Part shown: piece by piece, positions 1 through 8,319 of the stretch | Layout: each line of letters opens with the position of its first letter | How positions within the stretch are numbered: position 1 is the stretch's first letter | Assembly: GCF_001766835.1 (NCBI RefSeq) | Contig: NZ_LKEU01000013.1 | Coordinates: forward strand, 1 to 64,000 | Length of the DNA stretch: 64,000 bases | Direction of reading: 5' to 3' | Origin: Acetobacterium wieringae | GTDB taxonomy: Bacteria; Bacillota; Clostridia; Eubacteriales; Eubacteriaceae | Made by a program: the position numbers and the translations under genes | The notes under the pieces: model-generated | Told to the model about the DNA's origin: nothing | The model's input: the letters and a program-made list of their open reading frames with translations, nothing else | Databases searched by the model: none

Positions 1-127
1 GATTTGCGTGCTTATCCGGTTTGCTTTTTGATCGCAGAAATTTATAGTAACCCGATTCGCTGACACCAAGCGTACGACAGAGCAGGGCAACCGGCCAACG
101 GTCCCGGCGGTCGGTAATATATGACAT
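1..127 (-). CDS. IS3-family transposase OrfB, N-terminal part (runs off the window)
   Basis: Reading leftwards from an ATG at 127 gives a peptide starting MSYITDRRDRWPVALLCR and continuing with LGVSESGYYKFLR, the usual beginning of an IS3-family OrfB (the catalytic DDE integrase subunit). The frame is -1 relative to OrfA just upstream. The two frames overlap at a run of seven T's (on the reverse strand, near 157-163), the kind of slippery site used by this family to make an OrfAB fusion. Only about 42 codons lie inside the window, so whether the gene is intact cannot be judged. Confidence 0.8.
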   Translation of the reverse strand, partial: MSYITDRRDRWPVALLCRTLGVSESGYYKFLRSKSKPDKHAN

Positions 128-141
128 ACGCTGCTGTTTCG

Positions 142-429
142 CTATTTCTTTCGGCGCTTGACAAAAAAACCAAGCGCATCCTGAAGAATCTCAATCTCTT
201 CTTTAGCTTCCCGTAGCTCTTTTTCGAGCTGCTTTAAACGATTGGGATCTGCTAGTGGGGTATTCCCAGGATCATCACAAAAACCAACCTTTCCATTTTT
301 AGCTTTGCTGATCCATGTGTATAATGTATCGATTTTTATACCTAATCGCTCTGCTGCCGCTTTGTTGCCAATCTCATTTGCCAGTTTCAACGCTTCATAG
401 CGTTCTTCGGCACTATATATTTTTTTCAT
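142..429 (-). CDS. IS3-family transposase OrfA
   Basis: This 95-aa protein has an N-terminal helix-turn-helix of the transposase_8 type (residues about 5-45, around ERYEALKLANEIGNKAA and GIKIDTLYTWISK), followed by a leucine-zipper-like helix (KQLEKELREAKEEIEILQ). In this family OrfA binds the terminal inverted repeats and is fused to OrfB by -1 frameshifting; the end of this ORF (ALGFF then a basic tail) sits on a T7 slippery run. A good ribosome binding site (AAAGGAC) lies a few bases upstream. The element end is probably close to 500, where the sequence stops looking IS-like, but no second end is available to prove it. Confidence 0.88.
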   Translation of the reverse strand: MKKIYSAEERYEALKLANEIGNKAAAERLGIKIDTLYTWISKAKNGKVGFCDDPGNTPLADPNRLKQLEKELREAKEEIEILQDALGFFVKRRKK

Positions 430-642
430 TATTAGTCAGTCCTTTTTATTTCTATTTTACCTCATTTCCTTGCAATTTGGGACTGCACTTTTATGATAAC
501 ACTCCAAATTGAAGCAGCTCTGACAATGGGATTATCGATGAGACATTGTTTAGAGCCTAAAGATAAAGTGTAAAACTTTTATTCTCATCGGTCTAAGCGC
601 TTGATAGGATAGCAGTTTACTAGAGTTTATTGGCAAACTCCC

Positions 643-741
643 GTACCGACCAATTGTTAATCTGTTGTTTCCTGCAGACTCAGACAGGCTATCGCCGTGT
701 CCGCTCTGATGCAAACAACATGATATAACAATTGTCGGTAC
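643..741 (+). repeat. Palindromic repeat family, copy A (99 bp)
   Basis: It begins GTACCGACCAATTGTTAATC and ends TAACAATTGTCGGTAC; these ends are imperfectly complementary, and the centre also folds (CAGACAGG against CCGTGTCCG-type arm), so the whole unit is one long imperfect hairpin. Close copies lie at 17982-18163, 44147-44243 (inverted) and 45937-46034, with a truncated one at 63563-63600. All are intergenic. This copy lies between the IS3 element and the ABC-F promoter. No open reading frame of note is inside. Confidence 0.9.
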
Positions 742-753
742 TACGTTATTTGT

Positions 754-781
754 TTGATTATAGGCTATAGCATGCTATACT
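754..781 (+). promoter_or_regulatory. Probable promoter of the ABC-F gene
   Basis: TTGATT at 754-759 and an extended -10 (TGC-TATACT, 776-781) are separated by 16 bp. A start near 788 would give a leader of about 140 nt before the ABC-F start codon, which contains two terminator-like hairpins. Confidence 0.6.
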
Positions 782-823
782 TTGTTTTACTGCGCCTAAA
801 CCGATAGCCATACAAAAAGTTTT

Positions 824-858
824 AAGGCCATAACGCAATGCTCGTTATGGCCTTTTAT
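824..858 (+). terminator. Leader hairpin 1 upstream of ABC-F gene
   Basis: Perfect 12-bp stem (AAGGCCATAACG against CGTTATGGCCTT) with a 7-nt loop and a short T-rich tail. It lies inside the presumed 5' leader of the ABC-F gene rather than behind another gene, so it is more likely an attenuator than a simple gene-end terminator. Confidence 0.6.
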
Positions 859-879
859 AATGACAGAGAGTCAGTATAA
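838..879 (+). CDS. Possible 13-codon leader peptide
   Basis: An ATG at 838 opens a 13-codon frame (MLVMAFYNDRESV) that ends with TAA at 877-879. It spans the descending arm of hairpin 1 and the ascending arm of hairpin 2, as leader peptides of ribosome-mediated attenuators do. The upstream AAGGCC is only a weak ribosome binding site, so translation is speculative. Confidence 0.25.
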   Translation: MLVMAFYNDRESV

Positions 880-902
880 GGGTGACTCTCTGTTTTTATT
901 TT
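863..902 (+). terminator. Leader hairpin 2 (terminator-like) upstream of ABC-F gene
   Basis: Perfect 11-bp stem (ACAGAGAGTCA against TGACTCTCTGT) with a 9-nt loop followed directly by TTTTATTTT. It ends about 24 nt before the ABC-F start codon. A full intrinsic terminator in the leader suggests transcription attenuation. Confidence 0.65.
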
Positions 903-925
903 GTGAATTTTTAAAGGAGAAAAAA

Positions 926-2458
926 ATGGGACTATTGGACGTTATCAATTTATCACATTCGTTTGGTGATAAAATTTTATATCAAGAGGCTTCCTTTGAA
1001 CTGTTCAAAGGTGAGCACATGGGGATTGTCGGACGCAATGGTACTGGCAAGACCACTTTGTTAAATACCCTAATTGGTGAAATCATTCCCGATGGTGGGG
1101 AGATTCGCTGGCAAAAGGGCATTAAGGTCGGATATCTGGATCAGCATGCCCAGATTGATCAGGAGATTACGGTGTTTGACTATCTGAAAACATCGTTTCA
1201 TGAGCTCTACGAAACCGAAGCCCAGTTGACCAGAATTTATGAAAACATGGCCAGCGACTGCAGTGAAAAAGCCATGAACCGGGCCGCAGATCTGCAGAGC
1301 CTACTGGAAAACTCGGGCTTTTACGAATTGGAAAGCCGTGTTTTAAAAATTGCTGACGGTTTGGGAATTACCGCTTTGGGGATGGACACCATTCTGGAGA
1401 CGCTCAGCGGAGGGCAGCGGGCCAAGGTTATTCTGGCCAAGCTGCTGTTGGAAGAACCCAATGTGCTGCTGCTGGATGAACCCACCAACTTTTTGGACAA
1501 GGAGCATGTGACCTGGCTCACCGATTATTTAAAAACCTATGAGGGCACCTTTCTGGTGATTTCTCATGACTTTGATTTTCTGGACAAGATTACCACCTGT
1601 GTCTGCGACATCGAATTCTGCACCATTAAAAAATACAGCGGTAACATTTCAAAGTTCATTGAGCTGAAAGGTCTCAGACGGGAAAGTTATATCCGGGAAT
1701 TTGAGGCCCAGAAAAAGGAGATCAAGAAATTTGAAGACTATATTTCCAAAAACAAAGCCCGGGCTGCCACCGCCAGTATGGCCAAAAGCCGGCAGAAGCA
1801 ATTGGATAAAATTGATCGGCTGCCACCACCGGAACTGGTGCCCAAACCCAATTTCCGCTTTAACGCATTGCACATTTCGGCCCAACGTTCTTTGAGTGCC
1901 AAAGATCTGGAAATTGGCTATGATTATCCGCTGCTATCTAAACTTAATTTTAAAATCGAGTCAGGTCAGAAAACCGTGATTACCGGGTTTAACGGGATTG
2001 GCAAATCCACCCTGCTTAAAACCCTGATCAAGCAGATCCCGGCGATTTCCGGCAAATTTAAATTTGCCGACAATATCAAGGTCGCCTATTTTGAACAGGA
2101 TCTCAACTGGGATAATCCCACCCTGACCCCCATTCAGGTGGTCTCCGATGCTTATCCCAAACTGTCTCAGAGTCAGTTGCGGCGCTATCTGGCCCAGTGT
2201 GGTTTAAAGGCCAAAAGTATGCTTCAGAGCGTCGACACCCTTAGCGGTGGGGAACAGGCCAAGGTTAAAATCTGCATCCTGATGCTGACACCGGCCAATT
2301 TTTTAATCCTTGATGAGCCGACCAACCACCTCGATGCCGATGCCAAAGAGGTGTTAAAAAAAGAGCTGATCAAATGGACTGGCAGTCTGATTCTGGTCTC
2401 CCATGAATCCTCTTTTTATGAGGACTGGGCTGATGCGATCATCAATATAGAAGGTTAA
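926..2458 (+). CDS. ABC-F family ATPase (ribosome-associated, possible antibiotic resistance type)
   Basis: This 510-aa protein has two ABC ATPase domains and no membrane segment, the ABC-F architecture. Domain 1 has Walker A GRNGTGKTT (residues 36-44), LSGGQ (about 159) and LLLDEPTNFLD (about 182). Domain 2 has GFNGIGKST (about 354), LSGGE (about 438) and LILDEPTNHLD (about 460). The inter-domain linker (about residues 240-310) is rich in K, R and E, as expected for the P-site tRNA interaction motif. ABC-F proteins act on the ribosome in the cytoplasm, either as translation factors or as antibiotic protection proteins. The start at 926 was chosen because AAAGGAG lies just upstream; the frame could extend to 860 but would then run through a terminator hairpin. 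The structured leader favours an inducible role. Confidence 0.9.
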   Translation: MGLLDVINLSHSFGDKILYQEASFELFKGEHMGIVGRNGTGKTTLLNTLIGEIIPDGGEIRWQKGIKVGYLDQHAQIDQEITVFDYLKTSFHELYETEAQLTRIYENMASDCSEKAMNRAADLQSLLENSGFYELESRVLKIADGLGITALGMDTILETLSGGQRAKVILAKLLLEEPNVLLLDEPTNFLDKEHVTWLTDYLKTYEGTFLVISHDFDFLDKITTCVCDIEFCTIKKYSGNISKFIELKGLRRESYIREFEAQKKEIKKFEDYISKNKARAATASMAKSRQKQLDKIDRLPPPELVPKPNFRFNALHISAQRSLSAKDLEIGYDYPLLSKLNFKIESGQKTVITGFNGIGKSTLLKTLIKQIPAISGKFKFADNIKVAYFEQDLNWDNPTLTPIQVVSDAYPKLSQSQLRRYLAQCGLKAKSMLQSVDTLSGGEQAKVKICILMLTPANFLILDEPTNHLDADAKEVLKKELIKWTGSLILVSHESSFYEDWADAIINIEG

Positions 2459-2490
2459 TGCCAATAATAAACGATGTCCTCAAAAAAAAC

Positions 2491-2519
2491 TTAACAGATG
2501 TAAAAAATCCGGCTATAAT
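2491..2519 (+). promoter_or_regulatory. Promoter of the MalT-like regulator gene
   Basis: TTAACA (2491-2496) and a consensus TATAAT (2514-2519) with a 17-bp spacer, about 60 bp before the GTG start. Confidence 0.6.
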
Positions 2520-2583
2520 AAATTAATCGGTAGTTATAATTTGCCTGATCGAAAATAAAATCACACAATGAAATGAGACATTC

Positions 2584-5061
2584 GTGAAAATACAATTTTT
2601 ACAGCGAGAACGCATCAATAAAATATTGGCCAATCTTTTTGATTATCCGTTGACCATCGTCGAAGCGCCCATGGGTTACGGAAAAACAACGGCAGTCCGG
2701 AATTTTCTTAAAGCAGCGGGGCATCAGCCGATCTGGATCACATTTCAGCCGGAGACGGGGTTTATTGATTATTACTGGCACAAATTTGCCACCGCAGTTA
2801 GCCGGATCGATCAAGCCAGTGGCGAGACCCTGAAACAGCTGGGCTTTCCGGTGGATGTCCCGCAGATGGATCAGGTAATTTCGGTGCTGTCGGACATGGT
2901 TAGTGATGAGAAAATTATTCTGGTGTTGGATGACTATCACTTGACCAATAGCGAACCGCTGAATCGCCTGGTGGCGCTGATTGTTTCGGAGGGGATCGAA
3001 AATTTTACTCTGATCCTGATCACCCGCAATACGGTTCATTTAAACAGCGCCGAACTGGTGGCCAAAGGATATTGTCAATTGATCAATCAGGATCTGCTCA
3101 AATTCACCGAGGCAGAAGTCCGGGATTATTGCCTGATGATGATGGACACCATTTCTGAAAAAGATGTACAGCAAGTAAACGACTATGCCGGCGGCTGGAT
3201 AACCCTGACCTATATGCTGCTGCTTGGACTGGAGCAGGGGATTCCAGTGGGCCTGAACATGACCATTGAAGAGCTGATCAATCAAACCATTTTTTCCGGT
3301 TATGACAACACCATCCAGGATTTTCTGATTCAACTGTCGGTGATGGACGCCTTTACCGAAGAACAGGCCCGGTTTATTACCAGCGAAGCCAAGGCTGGCG
3401 TGATTCTTGGTCATCTGAAAAAGGAAAACTCCTTTATTTATTTTGATGAGATCAATAAAAGCTATCAGATTCATCATGTGCTGCTGGATTTTTTGCGAAC
3501 CAGACAGCGGTTTTCCCCAGAACAACGACAGATGGTGTATTATCGGTTGGGGGAATGGTATCTGATCCACCAGGAGTTTCCCAAAGCTTATCGTTATTTT
3601 TATCAGGCCGGCGCCGATCGGCGCATCCTTGAGCATTTAAATAATCCCGAAAATATCCGCAATGAGTTGGCTGAATTTGATGGCGCCGGGGAGCTGTTTG
3701 CCAAAACCCCGATCGCAGTGCTGCATCAATACCCGCTGGCCTATTTGCAGCATATTCTGGTTTCGCTGCTGCGGGGAAATGACGAAACGGCGGCGGTCTG
3801 CTGCCAACAGCTGGCCGAATTGGAGCAGTATTTTACCGCTTTGGATGATCACACCCGACCTGATAAAAACCGGATTTTGGCGGAGCTTAATATTGTCCGC
3901 AAGTTCACCCTCTTTAATCATGTCGAAGCGTCCACTGCCCGGAATGATCTGATCATTGAGCTGCTAAATGGGGAGCAGTCCTACATTATGCAGCGGGATA
4001 ATGAGTTTACCTTTGGCTCGCCCCATTTACTTTACAATTATTTCAGGGATCCGGGGGCCTTCGAAAAAACCGCCGCCCTGGTGATCAAGAAATTTCCAGT
4101 TTACCCCCGCTATGCCAACGGCAATGGCACCGGTTCAGAACACCTGGCCAGGGCTGAATTTGCTCTGGAAACCGGCAACTGGACCGAGGCGCAAATAAAC
4201 AGTGACAAGGCGATTTATAAAGCTCGAACCAAAGAGCAGTACAGCATTATCATTTGCGCCAACTTTAATTTAATTCGGCTGGAGATTTTTCAGGGGCATA
4301 TCAATGACGCCCTGAATCGCTTCCGGGAATTGGAAAAAGAAATTCTGGCCGTCAAAAACCCTATTTTCAACACCACACTGGATATTTGTAAGGGTTATAT
4401 TTATGCCTGCCTGGATCAGGTGGAAAAAATTCCCTTTTGGCTCCAGATCGGCAATATGACAACGGCGGATCTGTTTTATCAGGGGGTGGCCTTTAATTAT
4501 CTGGTTTATGGCAAGGCGGTTGTGGCCTCCCGGAATTTTGTCAAGCTTGAGGTACTGGTTGAAAGCTTTGGGGAGTATTTTTCGATCTATCATAACCAGT
4601 TGGGCTTTATTCATAACGGCATTTTTGACGCCATTGCCAAATACCATCTTAACGGCCTGGGAGCTGGGCAAAAAGTCTTTAACCGGGTGCTCACCGAAGC
4701 ACAGCCGGACGGGATTGTCATGCCTTTTGTGGAGAATGCACCGCAGCTTTTGCCAATGCTCAAAGCGTCGGCGGCCGAGCACCCGGAGGACCCTTATCGC
4801 CACAAACTGGTGTCACTGAGTGAAAGCTATTGTCAGAGTCTGAAAAATGGCGAATTGTTCCGGGTAACGCTGACCCAACGGGAACACGAAGTGTTACTGC
4901 TGACCGCCAGGGGGTTAAAGCGTGAAGAAATCGCCAATCGGCTTTTTATTGCTCCGGGCACGGTAAAAACCCATCTCCAGAATGTCTATAAAAAACTCGA
5001 AGTAAATGGTAAAAGTGCTGCCATCAAAACTGCAGTCAAAAATGGCTTGCTAAGCATTTGA
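2584..5061 (+). CDS. LuxR-family ATP-dependent transcriptional regulator (MalT/LAL type)
   Basis: This 825-aa protein combines an N-terminal STAND-type ATPase with a C-terminal LuxR helix-turn-helix. The P-loop is GYGKTTA (residues 31-37) and the Walker B is ILVLDDYH (about 112-119). The middle (about 330-740) is helical and TPR-like, the usual inducer-binding region of MalT homologues. The C-terminus (about 762-825) carries LTQREHEVLLLTARGLK and then the recognition helix PGTVKTHLQNVYKKL. Length fits the LAL family (about 800-900 aa). It starts with GTG and only a weak ribosome binding site is visible. It is a single-gene unit with its own promoter and terminator, so its targets cannot be told from context; the ABC-F gene upstream is separated by a promoter. 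Confidence 0.9.
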   Translation: MKIQFLQRERINKILANLFDYPLTIVEAPMGYGKTTAVRNFLKAAGHQPIWITFQPETGFIDYYWHKFATAVSRIDQASGETLKQLGFPVDVPQMDQVISVLSDMVSDEKIILVLDDYHLTNSEPLNRLVALIVSEGIENFTLILITRNTVHLNSAELVAKGYCQLINQDLLKFTEAEVRDYCLMMMDTISEKDVQQVNDYAGGWITLTYMLLLGLEQGIPVGLNMTIEELINQTIFSGYDNTIQDFLIQLSVMDAFTEEQARFITSEAKAGVILGHLKKENSFIYFDEINKSYQIHHVLLDFLRTRQRFSPEQRQMVYYRLGEWYLIHQEFPKAYRYFYQAGADRRILEHLNNPENIRNELAEFDGAGELFAKTPIAVLHQYPLAYLQHILVSLLRGNDETAAVCCQQLAELEQYFTALDDHTRPDKNRILAELNIVRKFTLFNHVEASTARNDLIIELLNGEQSYIMQRDNEFTFGSPHLLYNYFRDPGAFEKTAALVIKKFPVYPRYANGNGTGSEHLARAEFALETGNWTEAQINSDKAIYKARTKEQYSIIICANFNLIRLEIFQGHINDALNRFRELEKEILAVKNPIFNTTLDICKGYIYACLDQVEKIPFWLQIGNMTTADLFYQGVAFNYLVYGKAVVASRNFVKLEVLVESFGEYFSIYHNQLGFIHNGIFDAIAKYHLNGLGAGQKVFNRVLTEAQPDGIVMPFVENAPQLLPMLKASAAEHPEDPYRHKLVSLSESYCQSLKNGELFRVTLTQREHEVLLLTARGLKREEIANRLFIAPGTVKTHLQNVYKKLEVNGKSAAIKTAVKNGLLSI

Positions 5062-5071
5062 AATAATTTAA

Positions 5072-5117
5072 AACACCGGTATTACAGTGATTGGTTGTAA
5101 TATCGGTGTTTTTTTAT
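5072..5117 (+). terminator. Terminator of the MalT-like gene
   Basis: AACACCGGTATTACA pairs with TGTAATATCGGTGTT (one internal mismatch or wobble) around a short loop and is followed by a run of T's. Confidence 0.85.
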
Positions 5118-5230
5118 CCACAGGTTGGGTAAAACAACCGATTATTTATAAGAATTCCGGGTAGATATCATTAAAGGATATTTTTAAGCGTAAGGTTTTG
5201 TGAATTTAGTAGTGTATGAGAGGGAAAATG

Positions 5231-6418
5231 ATGAAAAAATTAATCAAAAACAATGTTAGCTGGGTTGGTAAAGTGGATTGGGAACTGCAGCAGTTTCATG
5301 GCAATGAATTTTCAACAAATCATGGCTCCACCTACAATTCCTATTTGATTCAAGAAGAAAAAACGGTATTAATTGACACGGTGTGGATGCCCTATGCCAA
5401 AGAGTTTGTTGAAAATCTCGCCCAGGTCATTGACTTGAGTGAGATCGACTATATTGTGGCCAACCATGGGGAAGTTGACCACAGCGGGGCCTTACCAGCA
5501 CTGATGGAGAAAATTCCCGATGTACCGATTTACTGTACCGAAAACGCAGTTAAATCGTTAAAGGGTCAGTATCATCAGGACTGGAACTTCCAGGTGGTTA
5601 AAACCGGGGACAAGCTGGATCTGGGTAATGGCAAAGAACTGATTTTTGTGGAAATGAAGATGCTCCACTGGCCGGACAGTATGGCTACCTATATGACAGG
5701 GGACAATATACTATTCAGTAATGACGCCTTTGGCCAGCATTACGCCACCGAAAGATTGTATAATAACCTGGTTGATCAATGTGACTTGTACAAAGAAGCG
5801 ATGAAATATTATGCCAATATTCTCACCCCGTTCAGTGCCATCCTGCGGAAAAAACTGGACGAAATTATTGCCTTCAATCTGACCATTGATATCATTGCCA
5901 CCAGCCATGGCGTGATCTGGAACGACAACCCGATGCAGATCGTTGAGAAATATGCCCAGTGGGCCGGAGATTATCAGGAAAATCAGATTACCATTATCTA
6001 CGACACGATGTGGAACGGCACCAAAACCCTGGCTGAAAAAATAGCTGAGGGCATCGGTCTGACCGACCCGGATGTCGAAGTGAAGGTCTTCAACCTGGCC
6101 AAAAGCGATGAGAATGATCTGATCACCGAGGTCTTTAAATCAAAAACGGTGTTGATTGGCTCACCGACCATCGGCGGCAGTATTCTTCATTCCATTGCTG
6201 GTTTTGTTCACCTGATGAAAGAGCTGAAGTTTAAAAATAAAAAAGCCGCCGCCTTTGGCTGTTACGGCTGGAGTGGCGAGTCCACCAAGGTATTAAATGA
6301 ATGGCTGACTGGTGCCGGCTTTGAAATCATCAACGAGGGTATCCGCAATCAGTGGAACCCGGACACCGCCCAACAGGAACTGGCCATTGACTTTGGCAAA
6401 CAAATCGCCAAAGCTTAG
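5231..6418 (+). CDS. fprA: A-type flavoprotein (flavodiiron protein) FprA
   Basis: Flavodiiron proteins reduce O2 to water and/or NO to N2O in the cytoplasm of anaerobes. The N-terminal beta-lactamase-like domain carries the diiron ligands: with the start at 5231 they fall at H79, E81, D83 (in NHGEVDHSG), H146 (MLHWPDS), D165 (SNDAFG) and H226 (ATSHGV), almost exactly the positions known for the Moorella enzyme. This supports the ATG at 5231 rather than the ATG at 5216; GAGAGGG lies 6 nt before it. The C-terminal flavodoxin domain (about 250-395) starts ITIIYDTMWNGT. No rubredoxin or reductase domain is fused. It sits convergent to asrCBA and close to hcp, a group of oxygen, NO and redox stress genes. 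Confidence 0.95.
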   Translation: MKKLIKNNVSWVGKVDWELQQFHGNEFSTNHGSTYNSYLIQEEKTVLIDTVWMPYAKEFVENLAQVIDLSEIDYIVANHGEVDHSGALPALMEKIPDVPIYCTENAVKSLKGQYHQDWNFQVVKTGDKLDLGNGKELIFVEMKMLHWPDSMATYMTGDNILFSNDAFGQHYATERLYNNLVDQCDLYKEAMKYYANILTPFSAILRKKLDEIIAFNLTIDIIATSHGVIWNDNPMQIVEKYAQWAGDYQENQITIIYDTMWNGTKTLAEKIAEGIGLTDPDVEVKVFNLAKSDENDLITEVFKSKTVLIGSPTIGGSILHSIAGFVHLMKELKFKNKKAAAFGCYGWSGESTKVLNEWLTGAGFEIINEGIRNQWNPDTAQQELAIDFGKQIAKA

Positions 6419-6473
6419 AAATCGATTTGTGAATAATAAGAACATAATATAAAAAACGACTTAATCGTGAACT

Positions 6474-6535
6474 GAACCGACCCCCAAAAGTTAGACAAAA
6501 AATCTAACGATTGGAGGTCGGTTTTTGTTCGATCA
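6474..6535 (+). terminator. Terminator of fprA, possibly derived from an IS3-type element end
   Basis: Outer stem AACCGACC/GGTCGGTT and inner stem GTTAGA/TCTAAC enclose internal mismatches, with TTTTTG after the outer stem on the + strand. It lies between the convergent ends of fprA and asrC. The stretch GACCCCCAAAAGTTAGACA strongly resembles terminal sequences of IS150-type IS3 elements, but no transposase remains here. Confidence 0.65.
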
Positions 6536-6542
6536 TTAAAAA

Positions 6543-7511
6543 TCAGACATAGTGTATGCCGCTCCAGTAAACGGGGTTTTTGACGATGGTGCGGGAATCC
6601 AGTTCCACGCCATCCATGGCCCATTTTTTAAATTCTTCAAAACCGGTGCGGTCAATGATGTAGCCGATGTGTTCTTTGCCGCCAGGAGCATCCCGGTCGA
6701 TGTAATTGGTCACAAAACTGTAGGTGTTTTTGACAATTTTGATAATCGCATCTTCGGTGGCCCAGACCAGGAAGTCTTCAGCCAGCCGGGGATTCCGTTT
6801 GCCGGTACGACCCATGATCACCAGTCGGTAGTAGGTTTCCGGGCTGCGGGTCCAGGCCCGGGTGGGGCAGTTGATGACACATTCGCCGCAGCCCACACAT
6901 TTTTCAGTGTTGCGGACAATCCGGTAGTTTTCCACCGACAAAGCATCCACCGATTTTTTCTTGCAGGCTTTGACGCAGGCCTGACAGCCCATACAACGTT
7001 CTTTTTCATATTGGGGTTCGGTCATACCGATGATCCCAAAATCATGCATCCGGGTTTTGATGCAGTCATTGGCACAGCCAGTGAAGGCCACCTTGAAATG
7101 CAGATCGTTGGGGAAGATTTCCTTCTCCATCCGCTTGGCAAAATTGGTGGTGTTATAGGTGGCAAAAGGACAGACATTGCTGCCGATGCAGGCCGAAACA
7201 TTCCGGGTACCGGCGGAGGTATAACCCTTGCCGGGGATTTCCTGATTGATTTCCAGCTTTTCGATAATCGGCTGCAGTAGGGCATTGACGGTGTCGATGT
7301 CCCCGTATTTAATCCCCGGGATTTCAAAGCCCTGACGGGTGGTTAAATGGATCTTGCCATTGCCATAGGTTTGGGCAATGTTCTGGATCAATGGTAGTAG
7401 CTCGGCGGTTAACAGTCCCCCGGGAACCCGGATTCGGGAAGCGGTTTCCCCACGAACCTTGGTGATGCGATAGGCATTCTTCTTTATCTTCTTGGTGTTC
7501 AGATCTAACAT
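6543..7511 (-). CDS. asrC: Anaerobic sulfite reductase subunit C (siroheme catalytic subunit)
   Basis: This 322-aa protein is the catalytic subunit of the NADH-linked anaerobic sulfite reductase that makes sulfide from sulfite. The siroheme/4Fe-4S cysteines are seen in ACIGSNVCPF (about residues 105-115) and TGCANDC (about 145-151). Two extra ferredoxin-type clusters follow (CMGCQACVKAC and CVGCGECVINCP, about 170-215), as expected for AsrC. It is last in the asrABC operon, 10 nt after asrB, with GGAGGAG before the ATG. Length matches the family. The tail ends near the convergent fprA terminator. Confidence 0.95.
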   Translation of the reverse strand: MLDLNTKKIKKNAYRITKVRGETASRIRVPGGLLTAELLPLIQNIAQTYGNGKIHLTTRQGFEIPGIKYGDIDTVNALLQPIIEKLEINQEIPGKGYTSAGTRNVSACIGSNVCPFATYNTTNFAKRMEKEIFPNDLHFKVAFTGCANDCIKTRMHDFGIIGMTEPQYEKERCMGCQACVKACKKKSVDALSVENYRIVRNTEKCVGCGECVINCPTRAWTRSPETYYRLVIMGRTGKRNPRLAEDFLVWATEDAIIKIVKNTYSFVTNYIDRDAPGGKEHIGYIIDRTGFEEFKKWAMDGVELDSRTIVKNPVYWSGIHYV

Positions 7512-7521
7512 GGCGCTCCTC

Positions 7522-8319
7522 CTAATCCTTTAAAAATTTTCCCTTGGTGTAATTAAATACCGGGCCGTCCAGACAAATATAGGTATCATCAATTTTACAG
7601 TGGCCGCATTTACCGATGCCACAACACATTTTTCGTTCCTGGGAGATCCACAGGTTTTCTTCGAAAAAGCCCTTGGCCAGCAGATCACTGATGACGCATT
7701 TCATCATGACCGGTGGACCGACGACGATGCCGACGGCTTCTTTAAGGTCTTTGACCAGCAGCTCGGGAATATAATGGGTGACCAGGCCGCAATTGCCGGA
7801 ATAGTCATCATCCGGGTAATCAACGGTGAGGACCACCTTGATGTTCTTTTCCCACTCTTCAAAGTCTTTCTTGAAGAGCATATCCTTGGGGGATTTAAAG
7901 CCAACCAGCAGGGTAAAGCTTTTGCAGTCGTCCGGATGGGCCGAGAAATAATCAACAATCCCTTTAACCGGGGAAAGACCGGTACCGCCGGCCACCAGCA
8001 GAATTTCTTTGCCCTTGTAGTTCTCGATATCAAAACCATTGCCATAGGGCCCCCGTAAGAACAGGGTGTCACCCACATAATTTTCAAAGATCTCATCGGT
8101 AACCTTGCCGACTTTACGGATGGTCAGATCGACGGTGCCATCACCGATGCCGCTGACTGAAATTGGTGCTTCCCCGAACTTCGGTAGGGATACCTCAAAA
8201 AACTGACCCGGTTTGACATCACCAGTGTAGGTCATCCGGAAGGTATATTCGATTTCGGTGTGTTTGATCACTTCAGTGATTTCCGAAAGAAAAGGAATAT
8301 AAGGATTAAGTTCAGCCAT
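7522..8319 (-). CDS. asrB: Anaerobic sulfite reductase subunit B (FAD/NADH-binding)
   Basis: This 265-aa protein belongs to the ferredoxin-NADP+ reductase-like family and passes electrons from NADH to the AsrA/AsrC iron-sulfur chain. The FAD-binding barrel is N-terminal (about 1-100, with LRGPYGNGFD), the NAD-binding domain follows (LLVAGGTGLSPVKG, about 108-121), and the C-terminus has a cysteine cluster (MCCGIGKCGHCKI) for a 2Fe-2S centre. It also resembles PyrK and HydG-type subunits, but the flanking asrA and asrC settle the call. The ATG directly follows the asrA stop codon, and its ribosome binding site lies within the last asrA codons, indicating translational coupling. Confidence 0.95.
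   Translation of the reverse strand: MAELNPYIPFLSEITEVIKHTEIEYTFRMTYTGDVKPGQFFEVSLPKFGEAPISVSGIGDGTVDLTIRKVGKVTDEIFENYVGDTLFLRGPYGNGFDIENYKGKEILLVAGGTGLSPVKGIVDYFSAHPDDCKSFTLLVGFKSPKDMLFKKDFEEWEKNIKVVLTVDYPDDDYSGNCGLVTHYIPELLVKDLKEAVGIVVGPPVMMKCVISDLLAKGFFEENLWISQERKMCCGIGKCGHCKIDDTYICLDGPVFNYTKGKFLKD

Noticed and set aside
2599-4803. Several long reverse frames opposite the MalT-like gene
   Set aside because: They lie wholly inside a well-supported 825-aa forward gene and have no domain or ribosome binding site.
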